64,000 bases of DNA from positions 248,001-312,000 of the forward strand of contig NZ_BNAR01000008.1 of the NCBI RefSeq assembly GCF_014653695.1. The letters run 5' to 3'. Below are positions 16,313-27,094 of this stretch, piece after piece. The notes below the pieces were generated by a model. That model had not been told where the DNA came from, ran no database searches, and saw only the letters and a program-made list of their open reading frames with translations. Source of the DNA: Lentzea cavernae (GTDB lineage Bacteria; Actinomycetota; Actinomycetes; Mycobacteriales; Pseudonocardiaceae). Both the position numbers and the translations under genes were made by a program. The stretch's first letter is position 1; each line of letters opens with the position of its first letter.

Positions 16313-16944
16313 CCCAGAGGCAGCCCGGCCAACGCCCTCACCTCGCGGGCCAGGTGCGCCTGGTCCGCGTAGCCGGCTTCGAAAGCCACGGTGGAGAACG
16401 GCACGCCGGCCCATGCCAGGCGCATCGCCGCGTCGAACCGCAGCACCCGCTGCAGCACCTTGGGCGGATAGCCGAACGCGTCCAGGCAACGCCGCCGCAG
16501 CTGACGTGAGCTCAGCCCGATGTCCCAGGCCACCGCGCCGACGTCACCGGATCGCAGCAACGAAGCCGTGGCGGCGAGAGCCGGATCCACGACGACCCGC
16601 GAGGCGCAGAAGTCGACCATCGAGGAGAACGTCGTCAGCCGAGCCGAAGGCACCAGCTCGGACAACGGCACCCGTTGGTCACGCACGGCATGCGCGGGTA
16701 CTCCGAACACCGACGGAAACGCGCCGGGCGGCAGCCGCACGCCGTACAACGTTCCGGGTCCGAAGGAAGCGAGCTGGGCCGAGGTGTCGGGGCCGGCCAC
16801 GACCAGGGCACCGGTGGCGGGCGTCCACATCAGGTCGGTGCAGCCGTCCGGCACCACGCGCTGCACGGCCGGTGACGACACCGTGCTCGTCCAGAGGCAG
16901 GCCAGTCCGGCGGGAGCGGGACGTTCGGCGTACACGGGGTCCAT
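16294..16944 (-). CDS. AraC-family transcriptional regulator
   Basis: The 216-residue protein has an N-terminal beta-rich sensor of the DUF6597 type (VVPDGCTDLMW and GVRLPPGAFPSVFGV are typical) and a C-terminal pair of AraC helix-turn-helices (SSRQLRRRCLDAFGYPPKVL, then AFEAGYADQAHLAREVRAL). The frame is open further upstream, through a hairpin and the tRNA-Val gene. ATG 16944, the first start after the tRNA terminator, is preferred over ATG 16986 inside the hairpin. No SD precedes 16944, so the mRNA may be leaderless. Target genes are unknown. Confidence 0.82.
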   Translation of the reverse strand: MDPVYAERPAPAGLACLWTSTVSSPAVQRVVPDGCTDLMWTPATGALVVAGPDTSAQLASFGPGTLYGVRLPPGAFPSVFGVPAHAVRDQRVPLSELVPSARLTTFSSMVDFCASRVVVDPALAATASLLRSGDVGAVAWDIGLSSRQLRRRCLDAFGYPPKVLQRVLRFDAAMRLAWAGVPFSTVAFEAGYADQAHLAREVRALAGLPLGQLIRP

Positions 16945-16954
16945 CAAAGCAAAC

Positions 16955-16984
16955 GGCGCCGCATCCCGTGAGGAATGCGGCGCC
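16955..16984 (-). terminator. Rho-independent terminator of tRNA-Val
   Basis: On the minus strand GGCGCCGCAT-TCCTCACGGG-ATGCGGCGCC forms a 10-bp stem and is followed by GTTTGCTTTG, a T-rich tail. It starts 7 bp after the tRNA 3-prime end and ends 10 bp before the AraC start codon. Confidence 0.8.
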
Positions 16985-16991
16985 ATCTGGA

Positions 16992-17063
<72 letters not shown>

Positions 17064-17119
17064 GTGTCGTGCGGATGCCATCTTAGCGGACGGGCACACC
17101 CCGGCACCAAACCAGGGGG

Positions 17120-18502
17120 TCAGGTGCCGAACTTCACCCAGTTCACGCTCACGTACGGCGAAGGCTGCCCGCTCGTGAAGGTGACGTAGACGTCGTGCGT
17201 GCCGGAGATGTTCGAGATGTTCGCGGGGATGGTCCTCCACGCGTCCCAGCCCCCGGTGCTGCCGACCGCGATCGATCCGACGGGCGTCGCCGTGCGCGAG
17301 CCGAGCCGCACCTCGACCAGGCCGCTCACCCCGCCGCCCGCTCCTGACGCGACCCGTGCGTAGAACTGCCGGGCCGGTCCGGAGCCGAAGTTGACGCCGG
17401 AGAACTTCAGGTAGCCGCCGTTGGCGATCTGGTGGACTCCGGAGCCGCCGTCACCGGGGGACACCGAACCGCCGGAGCGCTCGGAGGCGTTCTCCGCCTG
17501 CAGGTCGCTGTACGCGGAACCCCCACCGCCGGGGTTCGACGTGGTGGTCGTGGTCGTCGGGGGAGTGGTGGTCCCGCCACCAGACGAGTAGACGGCCACG
17601 TAGTCCACGACCATGGAGTGGCCCGACTGGGTGGCCGCGACAGGGGTCGGCTGGTTGTTGTTCAGCGCGTTCGGGAACGCGCCGCCCATGGCGAGGTTGA
17701 GCAGGATGAAGTGGCCCGCGTGCGACGTCATCGCGTTCCACACGTTGACGCCGACCCGTGCCTGCGTCACCTGGTGGAACGACTGGCCGTCGACGAACCA
17801 GGTGAACGTCTTCGCCGCGTCGTCCCACTCGAAGCGGTACGTGTGGAACGCCGTCTGGCAGGACGAGCCGGGGCACGTCCGCGAGTTGCCGATGCCGGTG
17901 AACTCGCCGCAGGCGCCGCCGGGGGCGACGTCGCAGTGCAGAACGCCCCACACGGAGTTGATCCCGTTGACGTTCTCCATGATGTCGAACTCGCCGATGC
18001 CCGGCCAGTTCCAGTAGTTGCCGCGGTAGGGCGCGCCGAGGGTCCAGAACGCGGGCCAGTAGCCCAGGGCCGCTTCGCCCGTGACGTTCGGCATCTGGAT
18101 GCGTCCCTCGATGGCGAGCTTGCCGCCTGACGGGGGCTTGAAGTTGGAGCGCTGGGTCTCGATGCGCGCCGACGTCCAGTTGCCACCACCGTCCTTGAGA
18201 GCGGTGATGCGCAGGTTGCCGTTGCCGTCGAGCTTCAGGTTGCTGGTGCTGTTCGTGTAGTTCTGGATCTCGCCCGTGCCCCAGTTGGCGGGACCGCCCG
18301 GGTAACCGTGGCCGGTGTCGATGATCCAGTTGGCGCTCGACGGCAGCGATCCGTTCGAACCGTTGAAGTCGTCACCCCACACCTGCGTCCATCCCGAAGC
18401 AGGGGGTGGGATCGAAGCGTTGGCGGACATGGCGGCGATCGCCAGGGGTACCGCGGCAATAAGAGCTGTCGTGGCCGCGAGAATGCGGCGGCGTTGCCTC
18501 AT
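17120..18502 (-). CDS. Secreted GH16 endo-beta-glucanase with C-terminal CBM6-type module
   Basis: The 460-residue protein has a signal peptide (residues 1-30, cut near ANA-SI) and a GH16 catalytic domain (about 35-310) with the catalytic ExDxxE motif in GEFDIMENVNG (Glu171, Asp173, Glu176). A Thr/Pro/Gly linker leads to a carbohydrate-binding module of the CBM6/35 type (about 335-460; LQAENASERSGG and YVSVNWVKFG). It should hydrolyse laminarin or mixed-linkage beta-glucan outside the cell. A strong SD (AAGGAGGT) precedes the ATG at 18502. A LacI-type operator 38 bp upstream indicates carbohydrate induction. Confidence 0.93.
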   Translation of the reverse strand: MRQRRRILAATTALIAAVPLAIAAMSANASIPPPASGWTQVWGDDFNGSNGSLPSSANWIIDTGHGYPGGPANWGTGEIQNYTNSTSNLKLDGNGNLRITALKDGGGNWTSARIETQRSNFKPPSGGKLAIEGRIQMPNVTGEAALGYWPAFWTLGAPYRGNYWNWPGIGEFDIMENVNGINSVWGVLHCDVAPGGACGEFTGIGNSRTCPGSSCQTAFHTYRFEWDDAAKTFTWFVDGQSFHQVTQARVGVNVWNAMTSHAGHFILLNLAMGGAFPNALNNNQPTPVAATQSGHSMVVDYVAVYSSGGGTTTPPTTTTTTSNPGGGGSAYSDLQAENASERSGGSVSPGDGGSGVHQIANGGYLKFSGVNFGSGPARQFYARVASGAGGGVSGLVEVRLGSRTATPVGSIAVGSTGGWDAWRTIPANISNISGTHDVYVTFTSGQPSPYVSVNWVKFGT

Positions 18503-18540
18503 GCGCGAGTGACCTCCTTGTCACGGGTGCAGTCCACTTA

Positions 18541-18554
18541 TGAGAGCGCTCTCA
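18541..18554. promoter_or_regulatory. LacI-family operator upstream of GH16 gene
   Basis: TGAGAGCGCTCTCA is a perfect 14-bp palindrome with the central AGCGCT typical of actinobacterial LacI regulators of cellulose/beta-glucan genes (CebR box TGGGAGCGCTCCCA). It lies 38 bp before the start codon. Confidence 0.8.
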
Positions 18555-18615
18555 CGGTGCAAGAACAAGCGCCCGTTCGGACTAACGACGCAAAACGGCA
18601 CTGTCTCGTTTGGAC

Positions 18616-20259
18616 TTATTTCGCGTCCGCGTAGCAGGTCACGGGCACTGCGTTCATCGGAAAGCGCACCGATGTCTGACCGAAGACCAGCCGCGTCGCC
18701 TCGCGCCCGGCCTCGGCGATCGCCTCGACCACCGCGTCGGCGTCGGCGCGCGGGCAGTGCACGAGCACCTCGTCGTGCTGGAAGAACACCAGGTGCGCGT
18801 CGGCGGGCAGGCGGGTGCGCAACACGCCCAGCAACGCCGCCGTCCAGTCCGCCGCGCTGCCCTGCACGACGAAGTTGCGGGTGAACCGGCCCCAGTTGCG
18901 CGCCGCCTGCCGCGACGAGCTCGACGACTCCCCGGAGTCGTCGGCGCCCCCGGTCAGCTCCTGCCAGGCCGCCGACGGCGTGGGCGACGTGCGGCCCAGG
19001 CGCGTGCGCACCATCCTGCCCTGCTCACCGGCCCGCGCGGCGTCCTCCACGTACCCGACCGCGACCGGGAACCTCTTGCGCAGCACGGTGAGCAGCGCCC
19101 CGGCCTCGCCTGCCGTGCCGCCGTACATCGCCGACAGCATCGCGATCTTCGCGCGCGGCCGCTCGCCCTTGAACGAGTCCGCGGCCAGCGCGGCGTACAG
19201 GTCGTCGTCCCCGCACACCTCGATCAGCCGCGAATCCCCTGACAGGGCAGCGAGAACGCGCGGTTCGAGCTGGGACGCGTCCGCCGCCACGAGGCACCAG
19301 CCGTCGTCCGCGATCACGGCCTGCCGCATCAGCTTCGGGATCTGCAACGCCGCACCGCCGCGCGACGCCCACCGCCCGGTGACAACGCCCCCGACGACGT
19401 AGTCAGGCCGGAACCGCCCGTCCGACACCCACGCGTCGAGCCACGTCCAGCCGTGCGCCACCCACAGCCGTGCACGCTCCTTGTAGTCGAGAAGTGGTGC
19501 CACAGCAGGATGATCGACCTTCTTCAACACCCACCGCCGCGCCGACGGCACCTCGATGCCCGCCCGCGCGAACGCCCGGACGATGCTGGCCGGCGCGTCC
19601 GGGTTCATCTCTCGGCCGCCGAACGCCTCCTGGATCTGATCCGCCAGGTCCTGCAACAACTTCGGCCGCGTGCCGGGCGCCGGTCGGGGCCCGAGCACCT
19701 CCTCCAGCAACCTGGTGTGCACGTCCGCCCGCCACGGCAGCCCGTGGTGCGTCATCTCCGCCGCCACCAGCGCCGACGCCGACTCCGCCGCGATCAGCAG
19801 CCCCAGCGCCGGATTCCGCTGCTGCGCGCGGAAGATCAGCGACACCGCCGTCAGCTCGTCCGTGCCGCCCGGCAGCACCACCGGCTCCGGCCCGAACAAC
19901 GTCAGCGCGTCGTCCTTCTTGGGCGGCCCGACGTCGGCCGGGGCGGGCAGCCCGAGCACCCGCGCCAACGCCCCCGCGAGCTCCTTCGGCTCGCGGTGCC
20001 TGCCCTCGACGCCGAGCAGCAACGCCTCCGTCAGGTGCAGGTCCCAGCACCGGTCGACGCGCACGCCGGCACGCAGCAGCACGGGGTAGACCTCGGACGT
20101 GTCCGCCCACACCCACCTCGGTCTGTGGGCGCGCTCCAGCGACGCGACGGCCGAGGCGACCGAAGGCGCTGCCATGACGGGACCTTCCGGAGTCCCGTCG
20201 GCGTGCAGCTTCTGCCACCGCCCCGCACCGTCCGCGTCCACGACCAGAGCGACCAGCAC
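18616..20259 (-). CDS. Family-A DNA polymerase with degenerate 3-5 exonuclease domain
   Basis: This is a second, short PolA-like protein of about 547 residues. Polymerase motifs are intact: motif A VAADASQLEPRVLAALSGD, motif B RAKIAMLSAMYGG, motif C FFQHDEVLVH. The N-terminal DEDD exonuclease fold is recognisable (WDLHLTEALLL) but the first DxE motif is not evident (WVWADTSE), so proofreading is probably lost. There is no 5-3 flap nuclease domain. GTG 20259 fits where homology begins; upstream ATG/GTG codons in frame would overlap the divergent gene. Actinobacteria often carry such a protein in addition to PolA; a repair role is likely. Confidence 0.88.
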   Translation of the reverse strand: MLVALVVDADGAGRWQKLHADGTPEGPVMAAPSVASAVASLERAHRPRWVWADTSEVYPVLLRAGVRVDRCWDLHLTEALLLGVEGRHREPKELAGALARVLGLPAPADVGPPKKDDALTLFGPEPVVLPGGTDELTAVSLIFRAQQRNPALGLLIAAESASALVAAEMTHHGLPWRADVHTRLLEEVLGPRPAPGTRPKLLQDLADQIQEAFGGREMNPDAPASIVRAFARAGIEVPSARRWVLKKVDHPAVAPLLDYKERARLWVAHGWTWLDAWVSDGRFRPDYVVGGVVTGRWASRGGAALQIPKLMRQAVIADDGWCLVAADASQLEPRVLAALSGDSRLIEVCGDDDLYAALAADSFKGERPRAKIAMLSAMYGGTAGEAGALLTVLRKRFPVAVGYVEDAARAGEQGRMVRTRLGRTSPTPSAAWQELTGGADDSGESSSSSRQAARNWGRFTRNFVVQGSAADWTAALLGVLRTRLPADAHLVFFQHDEVLVHCPRADADAVVEAIAEAGREATRLVFGQTSVRFPMNAVPVTCYADAK

Positions 20260-20399
20260 ACCCCAGATTGTGCCGAGGAGGTCTGACAGTTTCAGCGGAG
20301 GCTGAACTGGAAACGTTTGCAGGGCCCCGCTAACCGGTGGAGCTCCTCCAAGCCAGTCAGCAATGGTGTGAAGGAAAAACGGGAAAAGGCCACGATGGT

Positions 20400-22859
20400 G
20401 TGGTCTTGCTACCCCGGACCTCCCCTGCGACCGACTATGAAGTGGTGGACCGAGCACTCAGCGTCGCCGCTTTGCTGGATCCCACCCATCAGGTGGTCCC
20501 CTTCCACGGCAGAGAATCCGAGTCGCACTCACTCGCGCTCTGGCGTGACAGCCCCGCGCCCCGGGCGTCCGTGTTGCTGCACGCCCCGGCCGGCGCAGGC
20601 AAGACGAGACTGCTCCAGCACTTCCGGGACGAGCACTGGGCCGACGCCGAGCACGGCAGGCTGCTGGTGATCGACGACGCCGACCGCCTCCCGTGGCAGG
20701 CCGTCTTCCGGCAGCTGCAGGACACGCTGCGCGACGGCCCGGCGCGCACGCGGGTGCTGCTGGCGGCGAGGACGACGGGCTGGTGGTGGTCCTCCACCCG
20801 CCAGCGCATCGCGGACTTCGACCACGAGGTCACCGCGCTCGAGCTGGCCCCGACGCTCGACGACCGCGCGGAGTCGTTCACGCTCGCCTGCCAGCACTTC
20901 GCCAAGCAGCTCGACGTCACCGCCCCGGACGAGCCGCCGCCCAACATCGCCGGGGAGACGGTCCTCGACCTGCACATGGCCGCGCTCACGGCCGTGCACG
21001 GCGACCCGTGCGACGTGAACCGCACCCAGCTCGTCCGGCAGCTCCTCGGGCGCGACGACGGCCGCAGGACGGGCCGCATCGCCGAGGACCACCTGGCGGT
21101 CGCCACCCCGGACAGCCCGGATCCGGACCTGCTGGCGCGAGCCGCCCTCAGGTGGCCGAACCTCAGGCCCAGGCTCGACGAGCTGATCACGGGCGACCCG
21201 GAGGTGGTGCGGGACATGGCCCGCGACAGCCTCCGCATCGCCGCCGAGATCGGGTCCCCCGCCACCCTGGAGGCCATCGCGCGCAAGGTCTTCCGCGACG
21301 AGCGGTTCGCCACCGACGCCCTCCCGTCGATCCTCACCCGCCGGCTGGTCGAGCGCGCCGGCGACGTCCTCGACCGCGCCGAGATGTACGGGATGCTCAG
21401 CGCCCGCACGATGGTCTGCGGCCTGCGCCAGGAGTCCGTCGAGGCCTCCCGCTCCGAGGTCGCGTGCTACCGCGAGCTCGTGGAACAGGACCGGGAGAAC
21501 CGGCCGCTGCTCGCGGACGCGCTGGGAGACCTCGGGCTCAGACTGATCAACGCCCAGCGCGACGACGAGGTGCTCGCCGTCTCCGAGGAGGCGATCAGCC
21601 TCTGGCGCGAGATCGCGGAGGAGGACCCGGAGACCGTCCCGCAGCTCGCGTCGGCCCTGGAGCAGATCAGCTACCGCTACCAGGCGCTCGGTCACGAGCA
21701 GGAGGCGATGACCGCGATCAGCCGCGCCACCCGGCTCTTCCAGGAGCTCGCGAAGAACCACCCGGCGCTCTTCCGCGCCGACTTCGCCAGGGTCGCCGCC
21801 GCGATGGCCCGCCGCTTCCACGTGGAGGGCGACAAGCAGCACGCCGCCGAGTCGATGCAGCTCGCCATCGCGAACTGGCGGGTGATCGCCCAGGAGGACC
21901 CGCGCTTCGAACCGGAGCTCGCCCGCAACCTCGTCGCGGCCGGCACCATGCTCACCGACCTGGGCAGGGCCGGGGCCGCGAGCGAGACGCTGAAGGAGGC
22001 CGTCGACCTCTTCCGCCGCCTCGCCGTCGTGAACCCCGCCGCGTTCGGCAAGGAGCTGGCCGAAGCGCTGACGCACCGCAGCAAGGCGTTGCTGGAGCTG
22101 GCCGACGACGTCGACGCCGCGCTCACCGCCCGCGAGGCCGTGATGCTCTGGCGCGAGACGGGCGACCGCAAGGGCCTCGGCGCGGCCCTGCTCAACGTCG
22201 CCCAGGTCGTCGGTGACGTCGGCGCGGCCGAGGAAGCCGTTGCGGTGTACCGGGAACTGGTCGCCTGCGACCTGGTCCGCAACCAGGCGGGCCTCGTGGT
22301 CGCGCTGGCGATCCTGGCCCGGCAGCAGCTCCTGCGCGACCAGGACGATCGGGCGCTGCAGACCGCCGACGAGTGCCTCGACGTCTGCCACCGCCTGCCA
22401 TCACAACTCGTCGAGTACTTCGGCGCGCAACTGGTGCCACCGCTGCAGAACCTGGCGAGGGCACTGTCCGAATCGGACCACCACGTCCGTGCCGTGGGGA
22501 TGTCGGAGTTCGCGGTCGGCGCCTGCGCGACGCTGAAGGCGAGGACGGCGCCGACCGTCTACCTCTCGGCTCTGCAGCAGCACGTGTGCAGACTCCGCGG
22601 CGCGGAACGGAAGGAAGAAGCGCGCAACACCGCGCACACGGCCGTGGTGCTGTGGCACCTGGCCGGGCTCGAGCTCGACCGGCACGCCGGGTACGCCGAC
22701 GCGTTGACGATCTACGGGAAGCTGTGCGCGGAGACGAGGTACGAGGTGGAGAAGGCACTCCAGCTCACCCACCGCGCGGTCGAGATCCTCCGCGAGGCGG
22801 GCGAGCCGGTGAAGCTGCAGTTCGCCCTGGAGACGGCCTCAGCTCTTGGTGAGCAGTGA
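20400..22859 (+). CDS. P-loop NTPase with TPR repeats (STAND/AAA-like)
   Basis: The protein is about 819 residues. The Walker A motif is in LLHAPAGAGKTRLLQ and Walker B in LLVIDDADRLPW, followed by a helical AAA-lid-like region. From about residue 340 on come many degenerate tetratricopeptide repeats (for example ALTHRSKALLELADDVDAAL). This architecture is common in signalling NTPases of actinomycetes that act as scaffolds, regulators or effectors. GTG 20400 follows GGAAAAGG; an in-frame GTG at 20337 is an alternative start. It is divergent from the DNA polymerase gene and overlaps convergent proline dehydrogenase by 21 bp. No effector domain is seen. Confidence 0.75.
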   Translation: MVLLPRTSPATDYEVVDRALSVAALLDPTHQVVPFHGRESESHSLALWRDSPAPRASVLLHAPAGAGKTRLLQHFRDEHWADAEHGRLLVIDDADRLPWQAVFRQLQDTLRDGPARTRVLLAARTTGWWWSSTRQRIADFDHEVTALELAPTLDDRAESFTLACQHFAKQLDVTAPDEPPPNIAGETVLDLHMAALTAVHGDPCDVNRTQLVRQLLGRDDGRRTGRIAEDHLAVATPDSPDPDLLARAALRWPNLRPRLDELITGDPEVVRDMARDSLRIAAEIGSPATLEAIARKVFRDERFATDALPSILTRRLVERAGDVLDRAEMYGMLSARTMVCGLRQESVEASRSEVACYRELVEQDRENRPLLADALGDLGLRLINAQRDDEVLAVSEEAISLWREIAEEDPETVPQLASALEQISYRYQALGHEQEAMTAISRATRLFQELAKNHPALFRADFARVAAAMARRFHVEGDKQHAAESMQLAIANWRVIAQEDPRFEPELARNLVAAGTMLTDLGRAGAASETLKEAVDLFRRLAVVNPAAFGKELAEALTHRSKALLELADDVDAALTAREAVMLWRETGDRKGLGAALLNVAQVVGDVGAAEEAVAVYRELVACDLVRNQAGLVVALAILARQQLLRDQDDRALQTADECLDVCHRLPSQLVEYFGAQLVPPLQNLARALSESDHHVRAVGMSEFAVGACATLKARTAPTVYLSALQQHVCRLRGAERKEEARNTAHTAVVLWHLAGLELDRHAGYADALTIYGKLCAETRYEVEKALQLTHRAVEILREAGEPVKLQFALETASALGEQ

Positions 22860-23762
22860 GCGGGCGAAGAACGCGACGTTGGCCGGACGCTCCGCGAGAC
22901 GGCGCATGAAGTAGCCGTACCACTCGTCGCCGTACGGCAGGTAGACGCGCATGCGGTTGCCCTCGGCGGCGATGCGGCGCTGCTCCTCGGGCCGGATGCC
23001 GTACAGCATCTGGAACTCGTAGGAGTCCTTCGAGCGGGCGGACGCCAGGTCGGCGGCGATCGCGATGAGCCGCGGGTCGTGCGAGGCCACCATCGGGTAG
23101 CCCTGACCCTCCATGAGGACCTTCAGACAGCGCACGTACGACAGGTCGACGTCGTGCTTGTCCTGGTACGCAACGGAAGCGGGCTCCTGGTAGGCGCCCT
23201 TGCACAGCCGCACGCGGGAACCGGCGTACGCGAGGTCGCGGCAGTCCTGCTCGGTGCGCTTGAGGTAAGCCTGCAGCACCGCGCCGACCCACGGGAAGTC
23301 CACCCGCAGCTCACGCAGGATGCTCAGTGTGGAGTCCGTGGTGGTGTGGTCCTCCATGTCGAGCGTCACGGTCGTGCCGACGACACCGGCGGCGGCACAG
23401 ATGCGACGAGCGTTCTCCAGCGCGATCTTCTCGCCGTCGACGGCCAGCGACTGACCGACGGCCGACAGCTTCACCGACACCTCGGCGCCCTCGGTGAGCC
23501 CGTGCGACTCCAGCCGCGACAGCAGCGTCAGGTACGCCTCGACGGTCGCGTTGGCCTGCGACTCCTCGAAGGTGTCCTCACCGAGGTGGTCCAGGGTCAC
23601 CAGACGCCCGTCCGCGAGCACCTCGGCGGTCGCCCGGATCGCGGAGGAGACGTCGTCACCGGCGATGAACCGGTTCACGACGGGCCGGGTCAGCGGCGTC
23701 GACTCGACGAGCTTGCGGGCGCTCGCGTTGCGGGCCGCGAAAAGAAGGCTGGAGCGCAACAT
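22839..23762 (-). CDS. putB: Proline dehydrogenase
   Basis: This 307-residue monofunctional FAD enzyme oxidises L-proline to delta-1-pyrroline-5-carboxylate and passes electrons to the quinone pool. Family motifs are present: DMEDHTTTDSTLSILRELR in the barrel, VRLCKGAYQEPASVAY, the substrate/FAD region EFQMLYGIRPEEQ, and the C-terminal proline-binding YLPYGDEWYGYFMRRLAERP. Length matches actinobacterial ProDH. It lies 87 bp downstream of P5C dehydrogenase on the same strand and the two form the proline catabolic operon. The divergent PucR-type gene is the probable regulator. Confidence 0.95.
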   Translation of the reverse strand: MLRSSLLFAARNASARKLVESTPLTRPVVNRFIAGDDVSSAIRATAEVLADGRLVTLDHLGEDTFEESQANATVEAYLTLLSRLESHGLTEGAEVSVKLSAVGQSLAVDGEKIALENARRICAAAGVVGTTVTLDMEDHTTTDSTLSILRELRVDFPWVGAVLQAYLKRTEQDCRDLAYAGSRVRLCKGAYQEPASVAYQDKHDVDLSYVRCLKVLMEGQGYPMVASHDPRLIAIAADLASARSKDSYEFQMLYGIRPEEQRRIAAEGNRMRVYLPYGDEWYGYFMRRLAERPANVAFFARSLLTKS

Positions 23763-23849
23763 GGTTCACGTCCTCGGGGTGTGAAAGGTGAGAGGAACGT
23801 CGAAGTGCTTGTGGCGCAACGACGTTCCCCTCACTCAGAAGGGCCGGAT

Positions 23850-25475
<1,626 letters not shown>

Positions 25476-25567
25476 TCGCAACTCCTTATGGGCTTGTTCG
25501 GTACGCAAACCGTAAGTCCGCACGACCTGGCCTCGGTTGTTCAACAGGCCAAGATTCACCAGGTCAG

Positions 25568-27094
25568 ATGTACGATCGAACAGTGTCGAGTCTCCGCCAC
25601 GTTCTCATCGCGCTCGGCGATCCGCTCGTCGAACTGCAGGTCGCCCCCGGTGGCCTGGAGGTGGTCGTGCGCGACGTCGCGATCATGGACCCGGACGACC
25701 CGCCCGATGTCGCCGCAGGTGATCTCGCCCTGCTGATCGGTGCTCGTGGCAGGGCCGCGTTGCCGCTGATCAGGGCGGCAGGGCGGGCGAAAGCGGCTGC
25801 CGTCGCGGTCAAGGAGAGCTCCCAGGCCCTCGAACAGGCCGCCACCGACGCGGGCGTGGCGTTGCTGGAGGTCCGGCCCGAGGTCCGCTGGGGCCACCTG
25901 GAGTCGCTGGCCAAGGGCGTGCTGACCACGACCACCGACGACGGCGAAGTGCTCGGCGACCTGTTCGCGCTCGCGCAAACGATTGCCACCCTGACCGGCG
26001 GCATCGTCAGCATCGAAGACACCGCGAGCCGCGTGCTCGCCTACTCCCGCTCGTCCGACGAGGTCGACGAACTGCGCCGGCTGTCGATCCTCGGCCGCCA
26101 GGGCCCCGAGCCCTATCTGAAGATGTTGCGCGAGTGGGGCGTCTACAACCTGCTGCGCTCCGGCGAAGAGGTCGTGCGCATCGACGAACGCCCCGAGCTG
26201 GGCATCCGAAGGCGCATCGCCGTCGGCATCCACGCCGGTCAGCAACCGCTCGGCACGATCTGGGTGCAGGAGGGCGACCAGCCGCTGACCGCGCAGGCCG
26301 AACGAGCGCTGCTCGGCGCGGCCCGCGTCACCGCCCCTCATCTGATCCAGCAGCGCAACCAGCCCACGTCGAGGTTCCGCGAGAACCTCCTCGCCGCCCT
26401 GCTCACCGGCCGCATGGACGCCGCCACGGTCGCGGGCCAGATCGGCGCCGACCCGAAGAAGCCCGCCGCCGTCGTGGTGTTCGCGGTCCGCAGCGCCGAG
26501 GGCGACCGCAGCGAACACGAGCTCCGCCGCGCCGAGATGACCGGCCTGATCTCCGTGCACGCGGCGGCGTACCGGCGCAGCGCGCTGGTCAGCGAGTCCG
26601 GCGGACGCACCTACGTCCTGCTGCCGGACCTCGCCCCGAACGCCCAGCTCCTCAGCCTGACCAGGGAGATCGTCACCACGGCACGCCGCCACCTGCACAC
26701 GGCGGTGCAGGCGGCGGTCGGCTCGACGGTGTCCACACTGGACGACGCGCAGGTCTCCCGCCAGGAGGCCGAACGCGTGCTGGACGCGATGGCCCGCGAC
26801 CTCGACGCCGAGGTCGCGACGCTCGCCGACGTCCGCTCCCAGGTGCTGGTGAGCGAGATCCTGGCTCTGCTGCAGGACAACCCGCGCATCAGAGACCCGC
26901 GGATCGACGCTCTCGACCCCGAACTCGCCAAGTCACTGCTGGCCTACCTCGACGCGTTGGGTGACGTGCGCGCGGCAGCAGAGCGACTGCACGTGCACCC
27001 CAACACGTTGAGGTACCGGCTCAAGCGAATCGACCTCGACTTGGACGACCCGCTCGTCCGGCTCATCGCCCAGCTTCAGCTCAGGATGCGGTAG
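25568..27094 (+). CDS. PucR-family transcriptional regulator, probable activator of proline catabolism
   Basis: The 508-residue protein has the PucR/CdaR layout: an N-terminal PucR-type sensor domain (about 1-120), a central GAF-like/GGDEF-like region (IVSIEDTASRVLAYSRSSDE to about 400), and a C-terminal HTH_30 domain with the signature DVRAAAERLHVHPNTLRYRLKRI. It is divergent from the proline catabolic genes with a gap of about 90 bp, which suits an activator responding to proline. ATG 25568 is used; GTG 25583 is possible. Its end overlaps the convergent YidC gene by 19 bp. Confidence 0.87.
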   Translation: MYDRTVSSLRHVLIALGDPLVELQVAPGGLEVVVRDVAIMDPDDPPDVAAGDLALLIGARGRAALPLIRAAGRAKAAAVAVKESSQALEQAATDAGVALLEVRPEVRWGHLESLAKGVLTTTTDDGEVLGDLFALAQTIATLTGGIVSIEDTASRVLAYSRSSDEVDELRRLSILGRQGPEPYLKMLREWGVYNLLRSGEEVVRIDERPELGIRRRIAVGIHAGQQPLGTIWVQEGDQPLTAQAERALLGAARVTAPHLIQQRNQPTSRFRENLLAALLTGRMDAATVAGQIGADPKKPAAVVVFAVRSAEGDRSEHELRRAEMTGLISVHAAAYRRSALVSESGGRTYVLLPDLAPNAQLLSLTREIVTTARRHLHTAVQAAVGSTVSTLDDAQVSRQEAERVLDAMARDLDAEVATLADVRSQVLVSEILALLQDNPRIRDPRIDALDPELAKSLLAYLDALGDVRAAAERLHVHPNTLRYRLKRIDLDLDDPLVRLIAQLQLRMR

